From contig JAKIUV010000102.1 in NCBI GenBank assembly GCA_021647375.1, forward strand, positions 1 to 7,854: 7,854 nt of DNA, given 5' to 3'. The translations under genes were made by a program, and so were the position numbers. Within the stretch, counting starts at the first letter, position 1, and each line of letters starts with the position of its first letter. The DNA comes from Robiginitomaculum sp. GTDB taxonomy: Bacteria > Pseudomonadota > Alphaproteobacteria > Caulobacterales > Maricaulaceae. Of this stretch, positions 6,297-7,854 are shown in pieces. The notes beneath the pieces were generated by a model. The model was not told the DNA's origin. It worked only from the letters and a program-made list of their open reading frames with translations, and made no database searches.

Positions 6297-7854
6297 ATGA
6301 GAACCTTGTTTACATTTTTTCGCCTGCTCAAAACCGCTTTTGTGTTGGCGCGGCATGATGCTTTGATCCCTGCGGAATACGCGCGGAATGTGCCTTGGTT
6401 TATGCGGTTTGTTGGTTGGGTTTCGCGTTTATTTGCCGTGCGTACCAAAAAAAAAGGATGGGCGCAAAACCCCGGCGAGCGCTTTGCTCGTGCGCTGGAG
6501 AAACTTGGCCCGGCATATATTAAAGTCGGGCAAATATTGGCAACCCGTTCCGACATGCTCGACCCTGAATTTACCAAAGGTCTGTCGCGTTTGAAGGACC
6601 AAGTACCAGCGTTTTCGCGGGACAAGGCCGTAGAGCGGATAGAGAAAGAATTTGGCAAACCTTGGCAAGAATTGTTCGAAACATTTTCAGAACCCAAGGC
6701 GGCTGCATCTGTGGCGCAGGTTCACCAAGCTAAATTGTTAAGCGGCGAGATCGTCGCGGTAAAAATTCTGCGCCCCAACATACATACCAATATGGCAAAG
6801 GATATGGATGTGCTGCGCATGGTGGCGGCATTGGGCGAATTTTTTGTGCCTGCATCCCGGCGTCTCGGCCCGAAATTATTTGTTGAAACTGCCAACCGCG
6901 CCGTCATGCTGGAGCTGGATTTACGGCTCGAAGCGGCGGCTGCCAGCGAAATCGGCGAAGCGGCAGAAGATACAGGTCTGTTCCGGGTGCCGGAAATTTA
7001 CTGGCAATTTAGCTCCAAGAATGTGTTGGTGCTGGAGTGGATAGACGGCACCGCATTCTCTAGCGACACGCTGCTTAGCGACCCGGCAATTGACCGTCCG
7101 GCTTTGGCCGTGAAGGTTATTCAGAGTTTTTTGACATGCGCATTTGATTACGGGGTGTTTCATGCTGATATGCACGAAGGCAATCTCATTGTCGATGAAG
7201 ACGGTCAATTGGTATTATTGGACTTTGGTATTTTGGGACGCCTCAGTGAGGCCGAGCAACGCTTCCATGCCGAAATCCTGTACGGGTTTTTAATGCGTGA
7301 TTATCACCGTATCGCCGAAATACATTTCGAAGCTGGCTATGTGCCCGCTCATCATACTGTGGAAGATTTCGCGTCCGCCTTGCGGGCTGTAGGTGAGCCG
7401 ATTTTTGGCAAAACCTCAGACCAAGTTTCCATGGCTAAAGTCTTGTTACAATTGTTCGAAATCACAGATATTTTTGATATGAAAATGCAGCCGCAGCTTA
7501 TCATGTTACAAAAAACCATGATGCAGGCCGAGGGGGTGGCACGTAGGCTCGACCCGGCCTTTGATATGTGGGAAGCATCCCGCCCTGTGGTCGAAGCAAG
7601 CTTGCGCCGCGAGCTAGGCGCAGAAGGGCGCATTGCTGATTTTATGAAAGATTTGCGCCGCGCCCAAAAAACCTTACGCGCCATGCCGGACGCCGCCGAT
7701 AATGTGGCCGCCCTTGCCAAAGCATGGGCGGCGGGCGAGGTGGATTTATCAAAGCCAGCGGCGAACACAACACCGCGAGGACTGCCTAAAGGCATTGCAT
7801 GGGCGGCATTTGGTGCGGTAACTACTCTGGCAGGGGTCTGGGCGTTAGGACAAA
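6297..7854 (+). CDS. ubiB: UbiB, ubiquinone biosynthesis ABC1/ADCK-type kinase-like protein (3' end outside window)
   Basis: This is the first 519 residues of UbiB; the reading frame is still open at the window edge. UbiB is an atypical protein-kinase-like ATPase needed for ubiquinone synthesis, acting at the inner membrane on the Ubi complex or its lipid intermediates. Visible motifs are the KxGQ extension (Lys76-Gln79, KVGQILATRSDMLDP), the Ala-rich nucleotide loop AAASVAQVH (135-143) that replaces the kinase Gly-rich loop, VAVK with Lys156, the catalytic-loop-like HADMHEGN (His289-Asn296) and DFG at 309-311. The last visible residues (from about 499, GIAWAAFGAVTTLAGVWALG) begin the C-terminal membrane anchor; a second helix is probably cut off. 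The start is the ATG at 6297: a stop codon in frame at 6285 excludes upstream starts, and the N-terminus is family-like. There is no clear Shine-Dalgarno sequence. A run of nine A at 6447-6455 encodes Lys51-Lys53. Only 57 bases separate it from parE, with no strong terminator or promoter. ubiE, a common upstream neighbour, is absent. Confidence 0.93.
   Translation, partial: MRTLFTFFRLLKTAFVLARHDALIPAEYARNVPWFMRFVGWVSRLFAVRTKKKGWAQNPGERFARALEKLGPAYIKVGQILATRSDMLDPEFTKGLSRLKDQVPAFSRDKAVERIEKEFGKPWQELFETFSEPKAAASVAQVHQAKLLSGEIVAVKILRPNIHTNMAKDMDVLRMVAALGEFFVPASRRLGPKLFVETANRAVMLELDLRLEAAAASEIGEAAEDTGLFRVPEIYWQFSSKNVLVLEWIDGTAFSSDTLLSDPAIDRPALAVKVIQSFLTCAFDYGVFHADMHEGNLIVDEDGQLVLLDFGILGRLSEAEQRFHAEILYGFLMRDYHRIAEIHFEAGYVPAHHTVEDFASALRAVGEPIFGKTSDQVSMAKVLLQLFEITDIFDMKMQPQLIMLQKTMMQAEGVARRLDPAFDMWEASRPVVEASLRRELGAEGRIADFMKDLRRAQKTLRAMPDAADNVAALAKAWAAGEVDLSKPAANTTPRGLPKGIAWAAFGAVTTLAGVWALGQ

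Noticed and set aside
6284..6697. 137-residue minus-strand frame over the start of ubiB
   Set aside because: The plus strand here encodes clear UbiB motifs (KxGQ), so the opposite frame is a shadow.
1..7854. CRISPR array, tRNA, rRNA, insertion sequence or prophage
   Set aside because: I saw no regularly spaced repeats, no tRNA-like TTCGAATCC arm in context, no transposase or integrase, and no terminal inverted repeats.

Overview
This window looks like an ordinary chromosomal stretch of an alphaproteobacterium with moderate GC. The evidence is an alphaproteobacterial-style UbiB N-terminus, a DPP IV-type lipoprotein peptidase, a YjgR/HerA-like ATPase and a ParDE module. A marine member of Maricaulales (Hyphomonadaceae-like) is a reasonable guess, but no rRNA or other phylogenetic marker is present to confirm it.

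Layout, left to right. (1) Positions 23-58 hold a perfect palindrome that looks like a terminator. It lies just downstream of an unrecognised small two-helix membrane protein on the minus strand (110-463). (2) An AT-rich intergenic region (464-732) carries the likely promoter of a 502-residue YjgR-type (DUF853) HerA-like ATPase on the plus strand (733-2241). (3) Convergent to it, with only 16 bases between stop codons, is a DHH-family phosphoesterase on the minus strand (2258-3247). (4) This gene is divergent from a plus-strand DPP IV-like S9 peptidase lipoprotein (3331-5592); the two share an 83-base promoter region. (5) A ParD/ParE-type toxin-antitoxin pair follows (5677-6239), with a clear array of operator half-sites in front of it. 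(6) ubiB begins at 6297 and runs off the right edge; 519 residues are visible.

The genes do not form one pathway. The peptidase probably acts in the envelope on proline-containing peptides. UbiB supports ubiquinone synthesis at the inner membrane. YjgR and the DHH protein are conserved but poorly characterised cytosolic proteins. ParDE is a self-regulated accessory module placed between two housekeeping-type genes.

I did not find a convincing new multi-gene system. The best leads are the three-half-site ParD operator, the ParDE cassette directly upstream of ubiB with no visible terminator or separate promoter, an in-frame 15-bp tandem duplication in the DHH gene, and the uncharacterised DHH and small membrane proteins.
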